Shown here piece after piece: positions 10,357 to 23,400 of a stretch of 64,000 nucleotides of DNA. This DNA is from Paragordius varius (Eukaryota > Nematomorpha): the NCBI GenBank assembly GCA_964247055.1, contig OZ176056.1, positions 1,860,001 to 1,924,000 on the forward strand, in the 5' to 3' direction. The first letter of the stretch is position 1, and the number at the start of each line of letters is the position of its first letter. Under the pieces are notes generated by a model, which was not told the DNA's origin, searched no databases, and saw nothing but the letters and a program-made list of their open reading frames with translations. Position numbers and translations under genes: made by a program.

Positions 10357-13300
10357 TTATTCAGGCGCTGGTTTTAGATTTCCAATGGCTTCTTCCAAAA
10401 CTTCTAAAATTATGAATTAAATACAGTTACATTTATAATTATAATGTTTAACACTGTATGTTATAGTTTAAAATATATTTGTTATCTATATATATATATA
10501 TATATATACCTTTTGATATTTCAGGATCCTCCAATCCTAATGCATCTAGGATTATTATAAAAAATTGTTTATTTGGTTAAAGTGGAATTTTATTAATCCA
10601 GTGTAGTAAATAACAAATAAGATAATGTATTAAGTATTGTTAAATATTTTTTATATCTTAGGATGTATACTGTAAATAAAACTTCATTGTCAATTTATAC
10701 CGAGTTTCAAATTTTCTAGTTCTTAATTATTAGGAGTTTTTTATGTGTGACAGGATTATCAATTTGCTTATATTACAATCGATATAAAAATTAATAAAAT
10801 AATTTTTATAAATAATAAATTACTCTCAAATCCTTCTGGAAACATGGCGCCTATATCATTAAGAAAATATATAAAGTTATGCCATATAACCAAATATTTG
10901 ATATATTTAAATTAACAATATTTAAATAAAAAAATATATAATTAATTAAGTAATTTGTCAAGTTTTTTGATAAATTTTTTACCTGCATTTTATTTAACAA
11001 TTAATAATAATAATGTTAAAATTAATTACTTTCATTTGCTTTGTCGATTAAATCTAATTTAAGGTAGCATAATTATGAAAAAGTGATTCGCTATTATTTT
11101 CATAACATAAGGGTTTAATTGTTGAATGGATAAATATTTGATTTTTATTGATTAATTTTTTTTGAACATTCATAATTTTTTTGGTTTTATTATAGTGCTT
11201 CATGGATCTTCTTTCAAATTAAAACTGTAATTAGCTTTAAAATATAATTAATAACTATAAGCGGAGTAAAATAATTTATTTTTAAAGTAATATAATATAA
11301 AATGGTTATAATGACACTTTCCGAGAAGTTTTCGCGTTTGATAAAAAGATATGCTTTATACCTTGAATAGTGTCCATCATATCTATATACATTGTTTAAA
11401 GCCGAAAATATTTTTTTGTATTTGAATACATTAAAATACAAAAAATATACTGCTAATGCGCTCTTTCAAAGCTAAATTTGATATATATAATTTATTGATT
11501 TGTGAAATTTTTTAATTTTTAGTATTATAAAGCATACATTTTATGGATATTTTCATGCCGTCTAAATAATTTATAGAAATATTAAACAAAAGACACAAAG
11601 GTAATCTAACAAAAATCTTTCTCAAATATAAAAGAGTACTTGAAAAGTACCTGTCATTTTTTTCAAAATATTTAACAATTTTAATCCTATATGTGAGGTT
11701 GGAAATCAGCGTGTCTCCGAAACCTAAATGGCTTAAATAAATATATTTTAAAAACCGGCAGTTTTAATAATTATTCGAATTTATTGTTATTACTAATTTA
11801 GGTGATTTTAAACAAATGTCGTCAATTAATACACAATAATTTTTTTTAACATTATATAAATTTCATAACTTATCACAAAATTTATCACAATGTGGGCTCT
11901 TATAGTAATCTTTACATACAATTTTTTTTTCATTAAACCAATTTTATTTTAATTGTTTAAAAAAATACCAATTTTGGCCCGATCTATATAAAATTTAATG
12001 ATTTAATTAAAATTTTATAAATTATATTGCCATTAAAATTACTTATATTTTCTGGACCTAATCAAGAAGTAAAATATTTTAAAATATAATTTTTATAATG
12101 AAAACTATATAATAAAAATATATTACTAATATTTCGCGTTTCCTTCAAAAAGTTTTTTGATTCTAATTATATATATGGATAATTTTAATTAAAGATCTTT
12201 AAAAAATAAAAATAATTGCTACAAAATAAAACATAAAAATGTTAAGATTAGATCCTAAATTGTATTGAAGAGTATATTGAAATACAAAGCTATTTTGATT
12301 TAAAAATGAAAGGTAAGTAAAAAATAAATATATATGTCAATAAATTAAAAATTTGATGGTATTTAAAACTTTATTAGAGTCTTCAGGAGTTCTTGGGAAA
12401 AATACATAAACATCATTTAATCAAAAAAACTTTTATAAGTTATTACGTATTAAATCACATGATTCTATAAAACATTTTTTACCAAACGCAACATTTTCTA
12501 TCCAAACGAAATAAAAAAAGTTTCTTTTAGTTGAAAAAATGTTGCGATGAATGAATGTTGCATTTGATTGAAAATGGTATAATTATAATTAAACGGGCTT
12601 TTTGAAAATTCAAATTAAATTTTAAAAAAATCAAAATATATCAACTGCCATAAAGTAATTTTAAAAACCTTATTGGAATCTTTATAAATTATTATAAGTC
12701 ATACAATTAGATATAAAACATGAGATTTAAGCTTTTTCGATTTTTAAAATTTTGATATTTTTTGTTATTACAAATATGGTAAAATTTTTAAACCTTCTAC
12801 ATTTTAGATAAAAGAGTTGAAACACAATCTATTTTTCTTGATTCACTATTATTCTTTTAGGGTATTGGCCGCTAAAAAGAATTTAAGGCAATTTGAAGAA
12901 CAATCGCAGTGGTTTTTCTTAAAAATTTTGACGAGCCGTAGAGCTTTTAGGGCTGCGGTTTAAATTAAATTATTAGCTTTATACAAAAACCCAAGTCTCT
13001 TAAAAGCGTACAACCAGTATAAATTCACAAACGCCAATTAAAAAGAGTGGAAAATTATGAAGACTAGTGACCTGATTTTTAAAATTAGCCAGCAATATAA
13101 GGTCCACCAAGGCAACTCAAGTTTTTAGTAAGACTATGTTTTTAAACAAACTTCTTGAATATATTTTATTTTTACAAATATTTTGGATCATTATAATTCA
13201 TTAAAGCTAATGAATAAATTATACATTAACTTTCATCATTCTTCCAATAAATTTTAATTTATAACAGCTGAATTTTGGTTTATATTTTATAAAACGTATT

Positions 13301-14429
13301 TTTTGAAAAGTCAGTAACCATCTAAGAGAACGAACGGTTCCAATGTTAAAAACCGGTATTAAAAGTTATACTGTAAGCCAGGTCTTCCAAATTTTAAGAG
13401 ATATGCTGTTTATTTTAAATTTTTACAACCCGATTGTGATTATAAACGAGCAGAAACCATTGAAATTTTGGTTCCACTTTTTTTTGACTTGGTTTTCCGG
13501 GCGTTAGTTTTCATGTTTTGTCCTTATAATTTTAATTTTTATCAATATAGATTCTAAGTAAGACATATACCTTCCATAAGATTGGATCCTTCTGCAGAGG
13601 TAAAATAAATATATTCAATACATCAGTAAATTACTAAGTACCTGTATTCAAATTTTCGACATCTGAAATATATGGTTTATATCATTAAAATCATAACGAT
13701 ATATGTGCAAAAATGATTTTCAAAAATTGCTCAATTATCTTTAAAAGATGTGTTTTATAAAAATATTTAATATATAAGAAATTTAGAATTGAAAAACATA
13801 CGCTCCAATATTTGTCGGCCTATAAAATTAAAGTGAAATAAAATTCTTTTTTTTTTGAAAAAAATTAAATAATATAATTTTTTCGAATTGTACCTTGAAC
13901 GATTCTGTCATGACTAGTTTTAAATCTTTTGCCTTATGTAAAATATTATAAAAAGTATACTTGGTCGAAGTTCTAATTGATATAGAAACGAATTATAAAT
14001 TGTTAATTTAACCTTAATCGTATGGTCAAATTTATCCAATCTATAATAAATTTTGATAGCGGTATTTTATGTGTTTATTTAAAGTAATAAAAAGTTTTTT
14101 GGTTACCCTTTTTTCAGAAAAAATATTTTTTTTTAACTTAATGCTAAATTAAATGAAATTTACAATCACAAATGACTTTATAAAATTAATTAATTCACTT
14201 ATGTTCTTTAAGTGCTGATTACCCAATTTTATTTTTTGAAATTAATAAATTAAAGATTTAATATGTTATAAAAAATGAAGTCTAGATTACTTATAAATAT
14301 GAAATAATCCCTCTATTTAAACAATTTTTTTATTATTTCAAAAAATATCGGCTTTTGAAATATAAATATTTCTTTTTTGCATTAAAATGTAAGTTATACC
14401 GCTTATATCATCCTCACCTACATCATAGT
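10357..14429 (-). CDS. Micro-exon gene, 3' block and stop exon
   Basis: All phase 1 to 1, listed 5' to 3': 14400-14429 (YDVGEDDIS), 13961-13972 and 13802-13819 (weaker), 13642-13662 (VENLNT), 13571-13591 (GSNLME), 12483-12497 and 12043-12051 (weaker), 11969-11983 (RAKI), 11651-11686 (LKLLNILKKMT), 11362-11382 (MMDTIQ), 11030-11053 (LIDKANE), 10824-10850 (AMFPEGFE), 10510-10545 (ALGLEDPEISK), and the last exon 10357-10403 (VLEEAIGNLKPAPE, then TAA). From 11983 to the stop, seven successive exons read through in one frame and give an acidic, helix-prone C-terminus. Donors are mostly GTAAxx or GTATxx and acceptors xTAG or xCAG, as in the ACC introns nearby. Confidence 0.68.
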
Positions 14430-17400
14430 CTAAATTTAGGGAAATATATATATATGTATACTCCTTCAGAACTGGAATCAACAAAAAATATGTGGAGTCT
14501 TAAGAACTAACTTAATTTCGGCCTTAAAATTTGAATATTGTCAACTGACCTTAAGTTTATGCATTAATCTTTACAAGGATAATATAAATTAGCCAAATTT
14601 ATAAAATAATATAATATTTCGTGATTATTCTTAAACTTTTATGTAAATTATGGTTTTTTATTGTCATACATCTTTTTAAAGATGTCTATTTTGATTGCAT
14701 ATTAATTAAAAGGTTAAAAAAATTTTCATCAGTTTTTTTGGAGACCTATTTTTATAATTTGGTTTCATGTTGTGTGATATGGAATCATACATTTCATAAT
14801 TGATATAATATTTAGCCGACCTAGGGTTAAACTGCTTATATGTTAAAAAACTTTGGTAGCAAAAAAATATATGTGCTAAAAAAGTTTGGTTTTTAAAATT
14901 ATTTAAAAAATTACAAAACATTAATAAAGGTAATATTAATTAATTAATACTGCAATTTTATCTAAAAATTGTACATCCACCATATCATATCATATTTTTA
15001 AAAATTTATGAAAGGCACGGCTAAGGTCATATAAACTAATAATTTTTTTTATAAAAATCTACTTCTTTGAAGACCGGATGGTCCAGGTTGGGGTTCTGTG
15101 GCCTCTGTTTAAAATATAATTGGAAAAAATAATATGTATATCATAAAAATATTTAGCTAGTATTTTAATTAAAACCTGATGTGCTTGGGGTAATTTTAGA
15201 TATGGTATTATCAGAACCTGAAGAAAATATATTTTTTAAATAAAAGTATATAAATCACAGCTAATTTTTCAACAACAATAGTATTTTCTAATTTTCTTAT
15301 TTATATTACCATAAAATAATGTATAAATAGATAGAGCCGAATTAAAAAAAACCTTCAGTTGATGCTGGATTTACACTGGGCCCTGATAAAAATTAAATAT
15401 TTGCTTTTAGTTATAATTTTTTTTAATTTTTGAACATAAACCGCCAAAGATACTTAGGTTAGGGTATAATACAGTCAAAAAAAGTAAAAAATGTTTCTAA
15501 AAATAACGGTATCTGAACAAATTTTAAAATTTGTTAATTACTTTGTCACCAAAAATAAACACTAACTTGTCATTACCTGGTTCTAATTGAGCCAATTCGC
15601 CTCCATTTTCTAGATTTTTAGATTTATCTTAAATCAACATTTCCAAGATAGATTTTAATTGGTTTCAAATAGTTTAGCGATGCAAATATTTCAATTAAAT
15701 AATTTATTACAATTAACAGTGTGTTACGCAATTTTTCCATCATCACTGTCAGCCCTGGGCAGGCGAGTGTTAATGCCTTCACATGTCCCGATACAATTTA
15801 AGTCCTTACCCTTTAATGAAAGAGGAAAAAAGAGACTCTAAACTGTATATTTTTTTTTATTTAACAGTGTGTTTCTTATTATAATATTAAAAAACCAGAA
15901 ATTACAAAACAAAAAGTTATTTTTATATAAAACTATTTAATTATTATATATTTTACCAGTATTAGCAATTGCTTCAACCAATTTAGTTGCTTCAGTGATT
16001 TCAACTATTCCAAAATTAGAGATAACCCAATATAAAACAAAATATATTATAATATATGGTTAATTTGATAGTTAATTTTTATCATAACATTTAATTTTTT
16101 GGATGATTATATTATATACCTCCATCTACAACATTTTAATTTTTAAAAAATTATTTGAGTTTTACCTGTGAGGACAGTGGCTATATATTGAAAATATTAA
16201 ATTATATTTTTATATAATTTATAATATTAAAATTTATCTTTGAAGTGACCGTTTTTTTAACAAAGCAATTAGTAATAAAAATTTAATTGAAATACTAAAT
16301 TGCAAATTCATACAAAAATTAAATCACAAGGCCAAAGTTTATGTTTCTATGGTTATATTAGGTGAGTAACTTATCCAAATTCTACTCGTAATTAAAGAAA
16401 ATTTTTTTAAATTTTAAATATTTTATCAATTACCTTTTTAATTTCATGTAAAAAAAATGTGCTAAAATTATTTTGTAAAAAAATCAGAGTCCTTATACAT
16501 TCGACCCACCTTAAATGGCCCTCCCAGCAAACTATAGTAACGCGCTAAAAAATAAGCTCATGTTTCGATGTTTAAATAAAGTCTTGGCTTTAAATTATAG
16601 TTTTCACTAGTTGTTAAGTCAGTGAGCAAATAGCAATAAAATTAATTAAAATGTAATCATTTTTAAAAACTTCAAAAATAGTAAAGATATATTGTTGATA
16701 TTTTACAGTTCTTGCGAATAAATTGGTTTTTTTAATTATTTATTGGTAATGTTGTCGGTGTTGAATATACAATAAAAATTGAAATTATACGGACAAATCG
16801 TAATAATATAAAGACAAATATTATCTTTCCAAAAGACAACCATACTTTTTAAATCTTAATTTATATAAATATAATTTATTGTTTTGAACTGTAGTAAAGT
16901 ATGTAATAGAGATGCATATTGGAAACACAATCAATTAAGTATTTTTTTGCGCTCAAATGATTTTTATGGGATTTTATGGTTTAAAAAAATATGCTTGTCT
17001 TTTGAAATAAAAATTTTGTCTTTATATTTTTACGTTTTGTCCGTATATTATCAATTTTTACTGTACTGTATATATACATACAAGTTTAAATGGCGTAACC
17101 TTAAATGTGACTCAAAAAAATAAGTAATGATTGGACAGAAACATTATTTTCATATTTTTATTGTATCAAATAAAAGATTCTAGGCAATAATTTTAAATCA
17201 GAGGGAGAAATTAGGATCAAATATATACATTAGATATATTCATACAAGCCAATATAATAAATTCATATCTTAAAAAGGTCAAATCAGTTAACCACTTTGT
17301 AACAAAACTTGTTCTTTATGCAAGACTATGCTTTGTGATACTATACGGACAAAACGTACAAAAAAGGATTTCTTACAAAGTCAAATATTGATTTGCCCTA

Positions 17401-20400
17401 ATTTTTCCCCATTTTAATTTTATGTTTTTATTTAGTTTTTTAAGAATTTAAATCTCAATTTATCATTTTGTAAACGACAAAAGGCTGAGTTGATTTTCAA
17501 TGTCAACATTTTAAGAAAGTGTTGTCTCTTATAGAAAGCCCTTCTTTGAGTTTTTCCGTTTTGTTTGTATGATTATGGTAAAATATTAATTTGAAAATAA
17601 AATTACATTTTACATTATAAAAATACCCGAACTTTTATCCGGTAATATTAAAATATTTGCAATATAAATTAAATCATTATCGTTTACCTGCCACTGAAAA
17701 TATTAAATAATATAACTTTATAAAAAATATTTTTGTGATATTTTTCGAATTGGTAAATTTTAACCAAAAGAATTACACATTGCTGAGCCTAATATTTATC
17801 ATTTTAAACATTATTAATAACTAGTTTGAAATATGGATGTAAAATTTAAAATTTTTTTGTCCATAACATATAAACAAATTTAAAGTTATAAAAAAATTAA
17901 ATGAATTTTACAATAAAATAACTCACCAAAAAAATGTAAATAATTTATCAATATTGGATAAAATATAATTTAGTTTTGATTATTTCTATATTTTTTATTA
18001 ATCTCAACGGTTAAAATTACTAACTTTTTTGTTTGATATAAAGCAGGGGTGGCCACACTTTTTTTGTCGCGAGCTTTTTTTTTTGGCTTTTTTGTTAAAA
18101 AAAGAGTTCGCGGTCACCCAGAAATATTTATCAAAAAAACTCAATCAACACTTTAAATGATGTATATACCTGCTTTACAGATTAGAGTGATTTGTTTAAA
18201 CCATTTTAAAATTGTAATTTTTTTATCTATCAACCAAATACAAAAATAATTTTAATTAAAAGACAACGGGTTATTAACTACCTTAATTTTTTAACCAACA
18301 TAAAATACTTCAAAATATTTATTTATTAAATTTCTATTATATGAAATTTTACAATATAAAAATTTAAACAATGCATTTGAAATTACAGGGGAGAATACAT
18401 TATGATACAAAAAATAAAAGAAATAAAAAATAGCATTCCAATTTAGAACCATAATTTGAACATAAATAAGAGTACATTAAAATTGTATCAGTTTTAATTC
18501 TATCCACATATTTTTTAGTAAATCGGCTTTTTCCTAAGCGAAAATACAACTCAATAAACATCCATATTTAATAAAGAAAAAAATATTTAAAACGCCCGAC
18601 TGCGAAAAAATTCAGAAAGTTTATCTAAATTAGGTTCAAAGGAAGTCAAAGCAATTCTCAAACATGATACTAAATATTTATTAGTTAATTGTGACCTCTG
18701 TTTAGTTTTGATAGCATTCATAATTGAAAAAGCCGATTCACATAAATATGTGGATCCAAAAAAAGAATTGAATAATGCAGCGGTTTTCCAAATATGGGGG
18801 TATTTATCTTTATTTATAAATTTATATATATCTGATCCTAATGATTTTAGATGGATATCGCATTTAACATTTATTAATTCCTCTTCCAACTCTGCTAAAT
18901 TTGGTACACCAAGAAAGTGGCTGAGTTTTTGAGCAATATATTCAACATTATTATTATTATCAAATGGGCATGATAAAAAAATAGCGATGTCTTCAAGTTT
19001 ATTTATAGATGAAAATCGTTTTTCAAAATCATTAATAAGCAGACCAATATCATCTGCAGATTTTTCAAAAGAGAGATTCTCTATTATTTCAGACACCGCT
19101 GCCAGATTAAAAAAATGTTTTAAATCTCGGTTTTTTAATTGTGTTTCTACTACTGTTAGTGTTTCCTTAAAAGATTTTAAAGCACCCATCATATCCATTA
19201 TTGTTTTATCTTTTCCTTGTAATTGGTGTTTAATTTATGCAATTTTTCCGTGATATCGCATAAAAATGCAAGATCAAGCAGCCAATCTTGATCTTTCAAT
19301 TCAGGGTATGAAAATTTAGAATTCTCTAAAAAAATTTCTATTTGTGGTAAAAGTTGCCTAAATCTAATTAAAAATGCGGCACGACTCAACCACCTTACAT
19401 CAGTATGTAATAAAAGTTCTCCATATTCCACGCCGCACTCATTTAACAAAATTCGAAATTGGCGGCGGGACAAGCATTTTGTTCGAATGGCGTTAACAAT
19501 TTTAAAACAGAGGTTCATTACATGATGGTATTTTAAAACTTTTGAACATAAAACTTGATTATGGATTATACAATGGTAATCAATGAACTTGGGAGATGCA
19601 CTGTGATTTTTACATAAAGCGATAAAGCCGTTGTTAACGCCAATCATAGCTGGAGCTCCATCAGTAGTTATAGATGCGAGTTTTACGATGGGAAGTTTCG
19701 TATCTGTGATAAATTTATAAAAAGAATCAAAAATATCCTGCCCTCTGATTCGTTCGTGGAGAGGTATTATAGTTAATAATTCCTCCTTTGCAGATAAATC
19801 ACTAAATATCATACGAATAAAAATGCATAATTGGGCGATTCCAACATAATCGGTGGACTCATCGAGTTGCAAGGAAAAAAAATACAGTTATTAATATTTT
19901 CATGTAAAATTTCATCAAGATTATTACTAATATCTTCAGCCCTGCGCATAACGGTATTTCTCGATAAGCTTATGCTTTTAATAGCTGTCATAATATTATT
20001 TTTGTTATCAAAATTTTCAAATAAAATATCACAAGCGCTAATAAACGCTTCTTTAAATATTTCACCATCTTGGAATGGCTTATTGTTCCGAATGAGTATT
20101 TCCGCTACCTTGAATGAAGCAATCGTATCATTTTTATAGTCTTTGTTGTATTTAAGTATGCTATTTTGTGAGGCGGATAATTGTTCTTTTAATTCCTTTA
20201 CTTTAATGTTGCGTTCTTGAGTTTGTAAGGGGTAGTTTTTGGAGTAATGTGGATGCAGAGATCTATAATGTCTTTCAATATTTGACTTTTTGGGCAAAGC
20301 AACAGTACTATTGCATATTAGACAGGTGCATGTTTCATTTATCATAATAAAAAAGTATTCATGCTCCCAATCTTTCTTGTATCTGTACAACTTTTTTTGG

Positions 20401-23400
20401 CTCATTCTAAAATATAAGTTTTAAAAACCTACTTTTGGTGTATCAAATCAAATCTAACTTCACGATTATGCTTCTGATTTATGAATAAGCTTTGCTCAAA
20501 GTTTTGATATATTCAAGGGAAATGACTGATTTTAAGTTTTAATGCAAATGCTCCAAAACATATGAATTATAATTAATAAAATAATTTTTTTACACCCTTT
20601 TCTTAGACTTTTTTTTTAATTTAAACCGTATTTTTTTTGTATTTTAAATTTAAATTCGCTCAGAAGTAGCCAACTATCCGAAAAAAATCAATAAAATTTT
20701 TTAAAAAAAATATTTTCAGGCGGTCACTTTTTGAGTTGTCGCGGTCACGAAAGTGACCGGGGTCACCTCGTTGGCCACCCCTGATATAAAGCAATTATGA
20801 AGAAATACCTTGTGGAGCTAAAGCACCTAAGAAGTTTATAAAGCAAAATATATTTCGAGAGATACAAATATGTCGTACCAATTCCGATCGCTGCAACAAC
20901 TAATTTAAATCAATGATAAAATAAAATTAGTAATTAAATTTTTAAAAAAAAACTCTTCGATATTTAAACAAAAAATTTTAAATAACTGGTGTAATTATTC
21001 TTTTTAGGCTTAAATAATGATGTAATCCTTAATATAATGTTTTATCCAGGGGCGTATCCTGCACCGCAATCCTTCAAAACATTTTTGTGAATTATTACAC
21101 TAGTCGACAAGCATTTTTGAGCACCCCCACTCAAAATTTTAAATTATGACTAATTTCAGTGTTCTAAAACCGAATCTAAATTTTGATCCCCCCAATCAGA
21201 ATTTTGAGATATTATTGGCTTTTTAATTATTCAAAAACAAGAGAAAATCAAGAGAAAATTAAATATAAATTTATAATAAATGGTTATTATATTATAAAAT
21301 TAATTTCATTTAATAAAGATAATCTTTTAAATATAAATATGTTATTTAAATATCAGGGAGAAAAAAATAGTACGGATATAAACGTCAAAATTTAGTCTTT
21401 TTTAGTTAATTTTAAACACGTACAAAGTTATATTAAAAAAATACTAAAAGATGCATTCTATGGTTTAAACCTTTGGCTTTCAGATAGGCTATATTTATTT
21501 TGTTGGATTTTATTATTTCTAGGTATTTTCTATTCGGCTGACTCTTATAAAAAATCTTCTTACTTATACCTAGTGAATATTATTTATCTCTAAAATGATT
21601 GGCTTTTATTTGAATTTAGATGGATGTTTGGCAGCCACTTTTATTACCTGGATTATGGTAATATACCATAATAATATTATAAACTGCAAGCATTTGAACT
21701 TCTCTAATCTTCTTATACAATTACATGGTCAAATCTGTCTAACTCTATTCTGTGAATTGGTTAATTTAACATGTCAATATAGATTTTGCTGAAGTTACTA
21801 CTTTATATTGAACCTCTCTCCTACCGGGCTTTAATCCTCATTATTGTATACCTTTGCCATATCTGGCATTATAGGATTGCTTCGGGGATTTTTGCAGGGC
21901 TTATGCAAGCCACCGGGATATACCCACACACCATATATTATCCTTTTGATTTTTAATAATCTTTGGCTCTTAGCAATATATTTTAATTCGATATTCTATA
22001 AGTTTTACAAAATATTTTATTTAATGCATATAATTTTTAATTAATATATCCAATAAATTGATATTTATTTATTGTATATTGTCCATTTCTTTGTCAATAA
22101 CATTTTCTGCATAGTCTTCGTTTAATCTTCTGTAGTATCGTATACAGGGTCTGGTATATTTGAATCATTTATGCATTTTAGTTCTATTTTAATAAAAAAC
22201 CTGGCTTTGGAATACCACTTCTTTTGACTTGCTCGTTTAAATATTTAAATATATGTGCACTAGGAATATTTGTTTTATAAAATTAAATACAAAATTTAAA
22301 ATAAAATTTTTAAAAAATCCTATCGGGGGCCTCATATTTTAATTTTGATTTGGCCTTTCCATGCCATTAGGTAACAGAAAATGCAAAAAAATGGGGTGGT
22401 GCAAAACCTTGTTGACCAGTGTTATCAATTAAAATTATATGAATGGCAAAAATATGTCCATTTATTTTATTCAAATTTTTTGGAAAAACTTTGCTAAATT
22501 GGTGTATAATTAGTATAGATATATATATATATATATATTACGAATGCTATTAAGTCAAAAATGCGTCTCATAAAGCCATTTGTATTAGTTACCCCTGTTT
22601 TTTACCCGTCTTATCTAATTATTGGTTTGTATAAATTGTGAGTCAATCAAAGTAATTAATTTAATTATATCTTAACATGCAAATTTATTGTTTTTATTTT
22701 TATTGATTAATACCTTAATTCTTCAATTTTTTCACAATTAAAATTCATGTAAAGGTTGACAATGAATGCCATTATGTCTAATTATTTGTTCAAACTGTCC
22801 CATTTAAGATGTATAAATAAATGAAATATGAATAAAAATAGTATACCAGGAGAAGCAGCTAAAATTTTTTTTCCATAAATGACAGAATCCTTTTTATATT
22901 AAATATATTTTCATACTTGTGTCCGACCTTTGTAAATTGGGCTTGATTTGTTGAGCCTTTCATATATCTTTTAAGAATTATAATATTACTATAAAGTTTT
23001 ATTTAATGTCAATTTCATATCACTGAATTTATTTCAAACGTTTGGCTATGATTTTCAAAATTTTATGCTACTAAAATTCTAAGCAGGGAAAAATATCAGT
23101 TAAAATATTATAAATATAAAAAATGTAAAAACAAATTGAGTTTTTTTGAATAATATGATGCAATATCATCAAAATTAATAATAAATTTATTTATGAATTT
23201 TCGTTAGATTCCTCTAACTTCTTCGGACCAACACAAAAATTAAGCCTGATTATTTATGCATTTTCAAATATAAATACCGTTTTATTAGACTCTTTCTTTA
23301 TATTCGCAGCTATATTTAGAATGAATAAGATTTCTAATTGCTATTTAAAAACATCACATTAAAATCTTTAACCATTTTAACAACATAAAAATGATTTAAC

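Noticed and set aside
12306-12318. Plus-strand ATGAAAG followed by GTAAGT, like a start exon of another micro-exon gene
   Set aside because: No plus-strand continuation exons found; probably chance in AT-rich DNA.
14462-14471. 10-bp candidate micro-exon (TTCTGAAGGA, minus strand)
   Set aside because: Good splice signals, but its length would shift the phase between two phase-1 exons, and no compensating exon is seen.
16499-16531. 33-bp candidate micro-exon (CWEGHLRWVE)
   Set aside because: Open and in phase, but the acceptor has a poor pyrimidine tract and the Trp-rich composition differs from the other exons. Left out of the gene.
21050-21200. Possible further hAT end ('ccaggggcgtatcc')
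   Set aside because: No convincing opposite end or target duplication nearby.
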